Shown here: positions 33,180 to 44,216 of the stretch, piece after piece
How positions within the stretch are numbered: the first letter of the stretch is position 1
Layout: the number at the start of each line of letters is the position of its first letter
From: Cryptomeria japonica
Lineage: Eukaryota > Streptophyta > Pinopsida > Cupressales > Cupressaceae
DNA: 64,000 bases
NCBI RefSeq assembly: GCF_030272615.1
Contig: NC_081415.1
Span: 513,575,034-513,639,033 of the forward strand
Direction of reading: 5' to 3'
Notes under the pieces: model-generated
What the model saw: the letters and a program-made list of their open reading frames with translations, nothing else
Database searches by the model: none
What the model was told of the DNA's origin: nothing
Position numbers and translations under genes: made by a program

Positions 33180-33366
33180 CACCACCTTGCTTCTTGACAT
33201 CTTCCTCTAGAATCCATGTAGCTTCTGAGGTAGGATGGCCTTTCCATTTAACCAAGTGCTCAAAATAAGTTTTGTACCTTGTCTTCTTGGCTTCCCTACT
33301 ACCCAAAATACACTCCATCTTAGGCGGATCCTTAGGTGGTAAGTGCGTTATCCATTCTTTACTTTC
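33180..33366 (-). pseudogene. Gypsy1 chromodomain at the integrase C-terminus
   Basis: PPKMECILGSREAKK, then YFEHLVKWKGHPTSEATW and ILEEDVKKQGG match the chromodomain pattern (three strands, VKWKG, E-TW, then an acidic helix). In chromoviruses this domain reads histone marks and steers integration into heterochromatin. A TAG just before it (33359) separates it from integrase, and another follows GGDL. Confidence 0.85.
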
Positions 33367-34491
33367 CTAGAAAAATTCTTCTACAGTAGGACTCCTGTAT
33401 AATGTTAGATCAGAAACATTAAATATAGGTGAAATATCAATATCATCAGGGAGTTGAATTTTGTAAGCATTAGGACCATATTTATCAAAAAATTTATAGG
33501 GTCTAATCCTTCTCATCATAAACTCGCTATGGCTTCCCTTGGGAAACCTATCCTTGCTAAGATGAACCATGACCATGTCACCCACATGGTACTTTACATC
33601 TGTCCTTCTTTGATCCACTCTTGCTTTAACCTTTTGACTATTCTATTGTAAGGTATCTCTGAACTATTGGTGCACCACTTTCATAGCCTCTGCAAATTTT
33701 ATCAACATGTCGACTCCTCTTATCCAACCCCTGGAAATCTCTTAATTCAAAAATTCCTCTTAGATGACTACCATACACAATCTCAAAAGGACTCAGACCT
33801 ATACTTTTGTTTGTTGAATCATTATAGGTATACTTTGCCTGAGGTAGCACCACATCCCAACTACTTCCATTCTCCTTTGTCCAACATCTAAGAAGATTTC
33901 CTAATGACCTATTCACAACCTCAGTTTGGCCATTAGTCTAAGGGTTATATGTTGATCTAAAAGACAAATTTGTACCTAACCTTTTCTACAAGGTTCTCCA
34001 AAAATTCCCTACAAACTTGTTGTCCCTTTCTGATACAATACTCAAAGGCAACCCATGAATTCTAACAATCTCTCTAAAAAAGAATCCTACAATATAGCTA
34101 GCATCATTTGTGGTATTACAAGGAATAAAGTGACCCATCTTACTAAACCTGTCACAACAAACACACTATCATGACCTATCTTTTTCTTGAGTAATACCAT
34201 CACAAAGTCCATATTGAAACTTTCCCAAGGTCTACTTGGTATAGGAAAAGGTTGGTGTAGTTGTGCATTGGATGAGATCCCCTTTTCTCTCTGACACACT
34301 GTACAACTCTCCACAAACTTTATGATATTAGTTTGCATCCTTGGCCAAAATTAAAATCTCCTAACCAGGTCCAAAGTCTTATTTAGCCCATAGTAATCTC
34401 CTAAACCACCACTATGTTTCTCCTTTACTACATTATCCCTCATTTAACACCTAGGGATACATAACTAACACCCCTTAAACAAAAGACCATC
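33367..34491 (-). pseudogene. Gypsy1 integrase
   Basis: The zinc-binding half ends SCTVCQREKGI. The core has [19 protein letters not shown] (first Asp), [19 protein letters not shown] and TNGQTEVVNRSLGNLLRCW (catalytic Glu). The second catalytic Asp, normally the first D of DRD, is Glu here, which should abolish strand transfer. The C-terminal part keeps YHVGDMVMVHLSKDRFPKG and FNVSDLTLYRSP. Stops and frameshifts occur near 34087, 33945 and 33638. Confidence 0.9.
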
Positions 34492-35802
34492 CTACAAGGT
34501 GTAGTCATAAAAATCTCCATGAAAAGCATTTGCAAACTCACAACATACCTTATATACACCCTTAAAATATTGGTCTTCTTCATACAATCCTTTGAGTGCT
34601 TCAAAACCCATGCTCTGCAACTGCACTTCTTGTATTGTTAACACCCTCCTACTTAGAGCATCTGCAACCTTATTGGCTACCCATTTTTTATGCTTGATGA
34701 TGAAGGTGTATGCTTGAAGACTTTCAACCCATTTCATGTGCCTATGACTGAGCTTCTCATGTCCATTCAGAAAACTAAGAGCATGATTGTCAGTATACAC
34801 AATAAATTCCTTAGGAAGCAAGTAATGACTCCACTTTTTCAAATCTTGTATCGTGGCATACAACTCTAAATCATATGAGAAATACATCCTCTTTGCTTAA
34901 TTTAGTTTTTTGCTAAAAAAGGCCACCGATCTCCCCTCTTGGCTCAATACTACTCCTATAGGCAACCCACTTGCATCACATTCAGTGGTGAAGACCTTAC
35001 TGAAATTAGGTAATACTAGGACTGGGTACTTGGCAAATTTCTATTTTAAACACTCAAAACTCTTATCTAATTCTTTGGTCCACACAAACTTCACCTTACC
35101 ACCACCCTTGATGGTTTCCAACATAGGTGCACAAATATCACTATAATTCCTAATGAATTTCTTATAAAATGTTGTCAAACCATGAAAAATTCTTACCTCT
35201 CATGTTGTCTTAGGTGTAGGCTAGTCCAAAATAGCCTCTACCTTGGAAGAATCCATCATCAAGTCACCCTTAGAGAAGACTAAGCCTAAGTACACCAACT
35301 CCTGCTTCATGAAATCATACTTTTCTAAGTTTATCATCAACGTCTTCTCCTGAAGTAGCTTCAAGACTACCTCCAGGTGTTTCAAGTGCTCCTCCTTTCT
35401 CTTAATAAACACCAATATGTCATCAAGGTAGACTACCAAAAATTTCCCTATAAATTCCTGCAACACTTCATTCATTAGTCTCATAAAGGTGCTAGGGGAA
35501 TTTGAAAGATCAAAAGGCATCACAAGCCACTCATACAACCCTTGACTGATTTTAAATTTAGTCTTACATTCATCCCCCTCTTGTATCCTTATCTGATGGT
35601 ACCCACTCTTGAGGTCAATCTTAGAGAAATAGGTAGCTCCCCCTAAATAATCCATTAGATCCTCTATCCTAGGAATAGGAAACCTATATCTAATGCTTAT
35701 CTTATTGATAGCCCTAGAATCAGTACAAAGCTTCCATTTCCCATCCTTCTTTGGGGCTAAAACAATAGGTATTTCACATGGGCTAAGGATCTTTTTGAGC
35801 AA
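34492..35802 (-). pseudogene. Gypsy1 reverse transcriptase and RNase H
   Basis: [81 protein letters not shown] and the catalytic [10 protein letters not shown], all in one frame of 193 codons (35802-35221). After a degraded connection, RNase H follows at 34887-34492: ELYATIQDLKKWSHYLLPKE, VYTDNHALSFLNGHEK and KVADALSRRVL. Confidence 0.92.
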
Positions 35803-36500
35803 CCCTTTATCTAGGAGCTCCTGAATTTGCCTAGCTATCTCTTAATTTTGTTGTGGGGTCATTTTATATGCTATCGTGTTAGGAATTATTTCTCCTGGTA
35901 TGAGGTCAATCTGATGACTAATATCTCTAATCAGTAGTAGGGAGTTTGGTATGTCTTCTACAACCACTCCTTTGTACCTCTCTAGTAGCTCCTTGATCTC
36001 CTTAGGTCCTACCTCACTCACATCATTCTTCCTTTCTTCCTTGGGCTTCACAATCAAAGCAAAGCCTACTCCACCTTCCTCCTTTACTGTATCTAGGAAC
36101 TCTTTTTTCTCCCACCATCATCACACTAGATCCTACATGATGTGGGTCCCCTTCTACTACTGACTATATTCTAAAAGTCACACCATCCTTTTGGAAAGAG
36201 TAAGCATTCTTTTCTCCATCATGATGAGCCTTCCTATCAAACTACCATGGTCTTCCAAGGAAAAGATGGCAAGCATCCATTGGAAGGATGTCACACAAAA
36301 TTTTATTCATATACCCCCCAATACTAAACTCTATCCATGCTTGTTCATTGATGAGTATGTGTTGCCCCTTGTTCAACCAACTGACCCTATATGGACAACT
36401 ATGAGGTATCCTTTCCAAGTTCAACTTTCTTACTACTTACAATCATACAATATTATTAGTAGACCCTGAATCTATGAAAACTTTACAAACCTTACCCTAA
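35803..36500 (-). pseudogene. Gypsy1 protease and linker to RT
   Basis: VCKVFIDSGSTNNIV near 36490-36440 carries the DSG active site of a retroviral-type aspartic protease. LPMDACHLFLGRPW (36424-36242) is its usual C-terminal signature (LLGRPW). The linker 36057-35842 holds an acidic helical stretch and LIRDISHQIDLIPGEIIPN, the segment that precedes RT in plant Gypsy elements. Several stops separate these parts. Confidence 0.85.
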
Positions 36501-37727
36501 ATGTTGTAGTTACCTCTAAACAAAACCTTTCTTTGGGGTGGCTTAGTCTTCACTAGTTTCTTGAGCAACATCCTTTTGATCGTCAATTTCTCTCCCATCT
36601 CTGATGTCAAATTCAAATCAGGAGATGTGACACTCCTTGCATCTTCTTTAGTAAAAGTGGTTCTCCTCTCACTAGCATGAGAAGTTGAGGCCTTTTCTGG
36701 ACACTTGTAGGTCAAGTGCCCCATCTAATTGTAGTTATAGCATCTCATCCTAGAGAACTTAGATCCTCTGCCTGATCCATTTTTCCCACCTCTTTCATTA
36801 GGTCTTCTCCAATGGTAGCCTCCTCTTCTACTTGAGTCTCCTACTTTCTCTCCCTGGATAGACTTACCACTAGACCTTTGGTTAGGAGTTCTTCCTCCAA
36901 AAGTGGCTCTACCTCTGAAACTTTTCCTTCCTTTACCTTTGTTACCCTACTCAATTCTTCTCTTTAGTTTCTCTTCTTCCCTTAGGGCCAATTGAAAACA
37001 CTTGTTCACTATCTCTAGTACCAAAATGTTGATGTCATCTTGGATGTTCATTCTTAGGCCATTCAAGTACTTGGCCACTGTCTCTAACTCCTCTTCTTGT
37101 CTCTTTAATCTGAGACTAAGTTTATGAAACTCCTCTATATATGCATTCACATCAAGGTCTCTCTATTTGAGGTTTTGCAACTTTTTATACATTTTCACTT
37201 CATAGTCAATGGGCATGAATTGTTCTTTGACTTTAGCTTTCATCCTTTCCTAGGAGGTTATCATAATTTTTCCCTCCTTAACTCTCTCCCCTTGTACATA
37301 GTTCCACCTTGTAAGAGAAGACCCCTTCAACCTTGCTTTTACCAAATTAACTCTCTTATCTTCATGGATTTATTTGTACTCAAAATGACTGGTCAATGCC
37401 TCAATCTAGTCTATCACCTCTTCTGCTTCCATACTTCCACTATATACATGCAACCCATCAATGGTGTCCCTATTGACTAACCTCAAGACATCTACAAATG
37501 CCCTCTGATCTGCAGGTATCTTGTCTACCCGCTTAGAGGATTCCCCATCTTCTTTATTCCCCTCTTCATCAATGTCACTTCCATCTTCCTTATCCTTATT
37601 CTTTTTCAATTCTTCAAGCTTGGAATCAAGCATCTCTTCAATCAACTTCTTCACCACATCTTGTGACATACTCTTAGGAGGCATTTTCTCAGCCCCTATT
37701 TCAATCTCTTCCTCTGACATACACTAA
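36501..37727 (-). pseudogene. Gypsy1 gag
   Basis: Begins MSEEEIEIGAEKMPPKSMS with a charged stretch (ELKKNKDKEDGSDIDEEGNK). It then has the Retrotrans_gag wording ARLKGSSLTRWNYVQGERV, EQFMPIDYE, VNAYIEEFHKLSLRLKRQ and an Arg/Gly-rich basic region. The zinc knuckle CYNYNQMGHLTYKC has lost its second cysteine (Tyr). At least four TAG/TAA codons interrupt the frame, several at former Gln or Trp codons. Confidence 0.9.
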
Positions 37728-37760
37728 GACTACACCACCCAAGTGATCTAAAAAATATTT

Positions 37761-37774
37761 CTTTGATACCAATA
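37761..37774 (-). other. Gypsy1 primer binding site
   Basis: The minus strand reads tattggtatcaaag directly after the 5' LTR, an initiator-Met tRNA complement with a change near its end. Confidence 0.75.
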
Positions 37775-39410
37775 TGATGACGAGGTAACATAATGGACGG
37801 ATAAACTGGAAACAACCAGCCTCTAAGTCTCACAAACTCACCAAAACCCTACTACCAAAGGGTCCTTACACAACACCAAATCAAGAAATGGTTTAGTGAC
37901 ACTAGACAATGTCTTGGGAGACTCAAAGGTTCCAATATTTCCACTTACAAAAAACTAACACTCTCAACTCTTGTGTGGCTACACACACCCTTGCATTCAT
38001 ATGAGTGGGCTACTGCTAGGATTTAGGGTTTGAATGGCCACTTGACCAATTCAATAAAATGATCCTTGGAGGCATGTTCTCACAACACCTTAACACAAAT
38101 GAAACATGATTTCATGGTTTATACCCACTGGAACACCAATTTTGACTCATTTGCCCACAAACAAAACCGATTACAATTAGGCCTCTATTTAAAGGAGTCA
38201 GGTGATAACTTTTGGCACCCTAACGATATACACAAACAAATTATATTTTTAGATACCCTTTTGTGAGTTCTCAACAATATCTCAATTTCTAGCACAAGAC
38301 CAATTATTCATATATCCCAACCAATACTGCACTAACAGGCCTACTAGGGCTATTAGACCTATTTCACTGAACGCCTTTCAAAAAATGGTTTGCTTCTCCT
38401 GATTGGTGACCATCATTGACCATGAATTGTTATGTTGACCTACAAAGTAATCTTCTATCACATTTGAACCCCTTTCCAATGCTCTAACACTCAATTCTCA
38501 TGCACTGCACTCATCAAACTAGTCTGTCACATAGAGATACCAAACCTAGGGTTAGTTCTCCATCATCTTCACCCTCATGTGTCCTCTTAATTATTTTTGG
38601 AACTGGCATAGGATATAGTGTCCTATCATCTGTTATAATGATAGAGTGTTCAATTAAGGATTCATAAGACAAAACCCATTATTTCAATCAAACCCTAGGG
38701 GTTTGAGAGTTTTAGGCTACCCGGTAGAGATTTGCTTGTAGAATAGGGCATCAATAACTCCAAGACTTCACACCGAATACAAAGAAAAAGGTAAACCAAT
38801 CTAGTTTCAGGATCTATTCCATGAGAATTCTTGCAAATCCACCTTCAGTATGCAATAAACAGAAATTAGATGGTTTCTTGAATTTCCAACAGTTTTGATG
38901 CTTCAATTTCTTTTCTAAAACAATCAAATCAACCCAACTTACATCTTTCAATGTTTGGGGTCCTTAAAGGTTTCACCCCAAATGAAAACAACCTCCTCCA
39001 GCCTTTTTTCAAACTGACTAACCATTGGAGAATCCTGACTTACAAAAAGTGCAAAATTGTCATGACAACCAATTGACAATATGGCAATTTTTGTATTATT
39101 CAACCAACTTAGACTCCTGACTATCATAGTCCCCCAAAATTATTACATTTGATTATAAAACATAAAAAATGACTCAAATAAACCTTTACCCACTTGATCC
39201 CTCAATCCAGACCAATGTGACCCTTATTGACTCAATTTTCTCTACAAGACCCTAGATAACAATTTGACCCAAACATGGACAAACTTGTCAGACTCCTAGG
39301 ACATTGAATTATAAAAAAGAGCCCATAAGGTCTTTTTACATTCCTTTTAGGATAATAGAATATCATCTTGTTCTTGGTTAATTCATTCAAAGGTAGGTGC
39401 TCCTGCACCA
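37775..39410 (-). repeat. Gypsy1 LTR shared by the two units
   Basis: Plus-strand ends are TGATGACGAGGTAAC and TCCTGCACCA. It aligns with 31469-33125, with many substitutions and a few indels. Internal sequence follows on both sides, so it serves as LTR for both units. Confidence 0.9.
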
Positions 39411-40752
39411 TACTCCCTAGGTGAAATTTTTCTCAAGTCCTCTTAGAGACCAACTGCTGTAAATCACCACCCTGCTTCTTGACATCTTCCTCTAGCATCC
39501 ATGTAGCTTCTAAGTCAGGAAGATATTTCAATTTAACCAAGTTCTCAAAATATACAATTTGCTTTCCTGAATCGATTCTCCTACACTTTCTCCTGTAGGA
39601 GGACGCCTATACAATGTTAGATCAGAAAAAAAAATATAGGTGATAGAAATATCATCATGGAGATCAATTTTGTAAGTGTTAGGACCATATTTATCCAAAA
39701 TTTTACAAGGTCCAATCCTTCTCATCATCAACTTGCTATGGCTTCCCTCGGGCAACCTGTCCTTGCTAAGATGAACCATGACCATGTCACCCACGTGGTA
39801 CTGCATATCTCTCCTTCTTTGATCCACTCTTTATTTAACCTTTTGACTGTTCTATTGTAAGGTATCTCTAAGATATTGGTGCACCTCTTTCATAGCTTCT
39901 ACAAATTCATCAGAATGTCCACTTCTCTTGTTGAACCCTTGGACATCTCTCAATTCAAAAAATCCTCTTGGATGACTACCATACACAATCTCAAAAGGAG
40001 TCAGACCTGTACTTCATTTTGTTGAATCAGTATAGGAATACTTAGCCTGAGGTAGCATCACATCCCAACTACTTCCATGCTCTTTTGTCAAACATATAAG
40101 AAGATTTCCTGATGACCTATTCACAACCTTAGTTTGGTCATCAGTTTTAGGGTGAAAGGCTGATCTATGTGACAAATTTATACCCAACCTTTTCCGTAAT
40201 GTTCTTCAAAATTTCCCTAGAACTTGTTATCCCTATCTTATACAATACTCAAAGCCAATCCATGAATTCTAACAATCTCTCTAAAAAACAATCATGCAAT
40301 ATAGCTAGCATTATTTGTGGTTTTACAAGGAATAAAGTGTGCCATCTTACTGAGCCTGTCTACCACAACAAACTCACTATCATGACCTATGTTTGGCTTG
40401 GGTAATCCCATCACAAATTACATACTCAAACTTTCACAAGGTCTACTTGGTATAGGAAAATCTTGGTGCAACCCTGCATTGGTTGAGACCCCCTTTGCTC
40501 TCTAACACACACTAAAACTTTCCACAAACTTTCTAACATCAGTCTGCATCCTTGGCCAAAATTAAAATCTTCTAACTAGGTCCAAAGCCCTATTAATCCT
40601 AAAGTGACCTCCTCAACCACCACTATGTTTCTCCTTTACTAAATTATCCATCATTGAATACTTAGGGATACATAACTGACACCCCTTAAACAAAAGACCA
40701 TCCTCCAATGTGTAGTCAAGAAACTCTCCATGAAAAACATTTGCAAACTCAC
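39411..40752 (-). pseudogene. Gypsy1 second unit: degraded integrase and chromodomain region
   Basis: Parallels 33126-34540 block by block: YHVGDMVMVHLSKDRLPEGS and KLMMRRIGPCKILDKYGPN at 39827-39528, then integrase-core sequence to 40450 with a TAA before DRD. It is more decayed than the first unit and stops near 40752, where the rest of the internal region is deleted up to an LTR tail. Confidence 0.85.
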
Positions 40753-40798
40753 AGCTCATTCTTAGTTCATTCTTTCATAGGTAGGTGCTCCTGCACCA
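40753..40798 (-). repeat. Tail of a third Gypsy1 LTR
   Basis: ttcattctttcataggtagg followed by tgctcctgcacca matches the last 40 or so plus-strand bases of the other two LTRs. The rest is deleted. Confidence 0.8.
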
Positions 40799-41640
40799 CC
40801 TACTAAACCTTGAATTGATGCAATCAAAAAATAACAAGCAACAACTTGAAAGACAGATCATAATTCTAAGAGATGAACTTACCACTGCTAATGAGTACAA
40901 AGAAAAATTCAATGCTAGCTCAACTAATCTAGATGACATGCTACAAAGTCATAAGAATAAAGGTGATATGGAAGGACATGGATTTGAGAAAGGAGAAAGC
41001 TTTGAATCTAGGAAAAGCAATACTAAACCTCAAAAGAACAAAAAATCTCTAGTAAGACAGCCTAATTCTTATAAATTCAATTATAAATGCTTTATTTGCA
41101 ATAAATTTGGTCATATGGCAAGTTGGTGTAGAAATACAGAAAATCAAAATAGTTCATCATTCTCTGGATAATGTTTCAATTGCAATAAATATGGTCATAA
41201 TTTATTTGAATGCAAAAGTATGGTAAATAGGAGAAATATAAGATGCTATTCTTGTGGAATATCTGGACATATTGGTAACCAATGCAAATCAAAGGGAAAT
41301 TAAAGTAATTACATGCCTAATCAAAGAAACAACATTGTTTGTTATGCTTGCAACAAATCTGGTCACATTCCTAAATTCTATAGATGAAAGAATGTGAACA
41401 AGAATGCTCCGACAAAGAACAAAATATTTGATGATAAGGGCAAAGTGAAGGTTGAATAAATCAAAGAGCAATACAAGAAGAAATGGGTCAAAAAGAGTGG
41501 TTCTGAGGAAGGAAATGGGTCAGCACCTGATTCTGGTGCTAGAACCTCATCCGACAACTAAGCTAATGAATTAAGCCTTGGGGGAAGCTCTCATAAAAAT
41601 ATTTCAAACCCACTATCAGAGATCTATGCCTAATTCTGGC
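40799..41640 (+). pseudogene. Gag-like ORF 1, 3' part with four zinc knuckles (copy 2)
   Basis: Continues 31468 with LELMQSKNNKQQLERQIIIL. Four knuckles follow: CFICNKFGHMASWC, CFNCNKYGHNLFEC, CYSCGISGHIGNQC and CYACNKSGHIPKFY. The first three are complete CCHC sets (Cx2Cx4Hx4C); the fourth lacks its last Cys. Stops lie after the first knuckle (FSG*) and later. The knuckles are better preserved than in copy 1, so four tandem knuckles appear to be the ancestral state. Confidence 0.82.
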
Positions 41641-41974
41641 AGGTTATAGAGGTATATATGGTGATTGTGGATATTTATGATGGATTTTTGAAAGAATCTG
41701 AAGGTCCGTAGAAGATCTTTGTGAAATGAAGAGTATCCAAAAGTATTAGGGTTAAGTGCATTTATTGTAGTGAAAATTTAGGTATGAAAAGGATAAAAGT
41801 CAAATTAACCATTCATTTCTCACCTTGCATTCAAAGCGGAAGAGCACAATAAAGGAGAATTTGTAAAGATTTCAAAGCGATATCCAGTTTTGGTGTGCAA
41901 TCTTATGTCTAGTTGAAAGGTATTTAACAATGAAACCACTTTTTGGTTGAATTTTTAAATTTGAATTTGATAAG

Positions 41975-43449
41975 ATGTCTACGTTTGGTACTATAACTCC
42001 TTTAGTCATTGAAATCACTGAGCATGCAAATTCGAGCTTCAAGAATCATCCATTCATTTCAATAGAAGACAATCCTAAGAGCACATTTTCATCAGTGCCC
42101 TATAGAGTATTTCATATTAAAGATATTAGGGTATATACACAACACCCTATTGAGGAATTGGGTAGCACACAAATATTGAACCTGTATAACAATCAGCTAG
42201 CAGACAAGAGTTCGAAATTGAAACTAAAATTTCAAAAATTGGAGAACAAAGGTTTTGCACAGTTCATCAAATTTCTGATTTTTTATGAACTAGAATGGAT
42301 CCGGTTCATCTTGAGCCAAGTTTATGACAATTTTTTTTGGTTGGATAGGCCCCACAAAATCACCAAGATATTCAGTTAGGCCTTAATAGGATTATGTGCA
42401 ACCAGAGAACTACCATCCCAAAATCTATGAAAAATGAAATTGTGATCAATACGACATGATCAAAATTTGCCAAACAAGCGATGATAATTAATGATTTTCT
42501 AGAACATGATATTAGGTTTGCATCAATGGTCATTGGTTACAAAATGCATTTTTTTTTAGAAGAGAAAATTTTGTTTCCTGTACTGCCATTTATATCGCAT
42601 ATGAGATGATGAGAGAGAACAAGAAATATGATCTTTGTGAATTGCTCTAGACTGAGGTTACCAAGAATATTAAGAAGATCAAAGAAAATAAGAAACATCC
42701 TTTCAAATTAGAAACAGTACTTCTATGTCTTTTTTTCTACTCTATGAAAGAGGTTTCAAGTATTGGTCCAGTGCAATGGGTATTTGATATACCTGTAGGA
42801 GTTCAAATATAGGAACAACTATACAATTTCGGTGACTCTAAGGTTCGAAGAAAGAAAGTATGGGGTTATTTCAAGAGCTTTTAGAAGGAAATGCATGATA
42901 GGGAAAGGATATCTAAGTCTATTGTAGAGAAATATCAAGACACAATTAGATATTGATCATTGTTTGATGGAAGCTATAGAGCCTTAGACTGTATGGATTG
43001 TTCCTATGGGCTATGAAGTCAAAGAATTTTTTTGGAACTATATGCACACATATGTTGAGAAAACTAGCGGATCCCAATGAGGAAAGATTCAAAACATACA
43101 AGGAGAAAAGTTTAAAACTTCTTTAGCAGTGTAATAAATCAGTGATTCAAAACAAGATTTAGAAATAACTAAAGGTTTTTGCAGAAATTATGGGAATAAC
43201 AAAGGAAGTTGTCAAGAAAGCTAGGGAAGAAAATATTCTCTCTAAGGAGAAGTCTATGTGGAAGGAAGAGCCTAATCCAAGGAAAGTTAGAAGAAAAAAT
43301 CCCTCCTCCGGTCATGCAAAGCCAACAAGAAAACCTAAATCTTCAATCAAGCCATCTGGTGGTGAAAAGAAGAGGAAGATAGATAGATTTGTGATTGTGG
43401 ATGAAGAAGAGACTGAATCTAATGAAACCATGAAGGATCATGTAGAGTA
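41975..43449 (+). pseudogene. ORF 2 of the gag-only element (copy 2), 3' part deleted
   Basis: Opens MSTFGTITPLVIEITEHANS and is free of stops for 134 codons (FKNHPFISIEDNPKST, LNLYNNQLADKSSKLKLKFQ, FYELEWIRFILSQVYDNFFW, LDRPHKITK). It continues in broken frames through KYDLCELL, VSSIGPVQWVFDIPVGVQI, IVEKYQDTI and IVPMGYEV to the basic SGGEKKRKIDRFVIVDEEE. Near 43445 it jumps into the middle of the LTR, and gtagagtaattttt at the junction suggests a short-homology deletion. Comparison with copy 1 shows the reading frame once was continuous. Confidence 0.6.
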
Positions 43450-44216
43450 ATTTTTATGGTTGTTTTTGAGTTTGAGGTCAATGAGCCATCATATGGAAAG
43501 CATGTGGACATCTTGTTTTGGTCTGGTTAATTGATTTTGGATTGGATTGAGCTGACTTTGGTAACACATTTCATGTTGCATGTTATGCGATTTTTAGGCC
43601 GACATGGAATTGATTTAATTTGATGATGCGGATATATTAATCTGATTAATATGATCATTTGACATGTTAATGGTGATATAGTAAGCATGTATGAGTGATT
43701 GTGGGCAATTTTACATGCGCAACGAAGAGATTTGTGCTTTGATATAATGTAGAATATCATGATAGAGCAGTGCGTTAGAACAGTGGAAGAAGACTCTTTT
43801 TGCTTAACTAGAATTGCATTTTGGCATTTGTAGATGCTATTCATCAGTTCAAACAATCAGTTATCATTTGTAATCAATTGTAGGATAGTGAGTCCTCCGG
43901 GGGTTGTATCCCTCTTCTTTGTAATTGAGTAGTGTGCTCTAGGCAATTTGGTTGAATGCATGTGCATTCTCCTTTTAATATTATTATACTCTTGATCACA
44001 GTATTACAATATTGTGGGTCTTAATCCCACAATTGTTTTTCCCTTAATAGGGTTTCCACATAAAAGACTTGGTGTTATGGTGTTGCTGATATTAGCTATG
44101 TGTTTCTGCACTTACCTTTCTTCATTTTCATAAAGTGGTTGTAAGATCAAGTTATTAAAGTTAAATTTTATGAACACTGATTCACCCCCCCTCTTAGTGT
44201 TCCATTTATTCCAACA
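43438..44216 (+). repeat. Third LTR of the gag-only array, 5' part deleted
   Basis: Matches the last 720 or so bases of the middle LTR plus the true end TTATTCCAACA that the middle LTR lacks. The right flank starts tacac. Confidence 0.88.

Larger units (their letters stand above)
31469..40798 (-). mobile_element. Gypsy1: Ty3/Gypsy chromovirus with a duplicated, partly deleted second unit
   Basis: Minus-strand order from the right: LTR tail, partial internal region, LTR (39410-37775), PBS, gag, PR, RT-RH, INT, chromodomain, PPT, LTR (33125-31469). RT before INT defines Gypsy, and the chromodomain after INT defines the chromovirus branch. Flanks cctcc (31464-31468) and cctac (40799-40803) look like a target duplication with one change. 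It interrupts copy 2 of the gag-like ORF. Confidence 0.92.
23672..44216 (+). mobile_element. Tandem array of an LTR element without recognisable pol (gag-like ORF plus unknown ORF)
   Basis: The order is LTR (cut by CACTA B), internal region, LTR, second internal region (interrupted by Gypsy1, 3' part deleted), LTR. The LTRs end in TTCCAACA and a primer site ttggtatcatatcc follows the first. The internal part is 5.26 kb and carries a coiled-coil/zinc-knuckle ORF and a long second ORF, both present in two copies. I find no protease, integrase, RT or RNase H motif, so the element would be non-autonomous. The shared middle LTR points to unequal recombination between LTRs. Confidence 0.78.
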
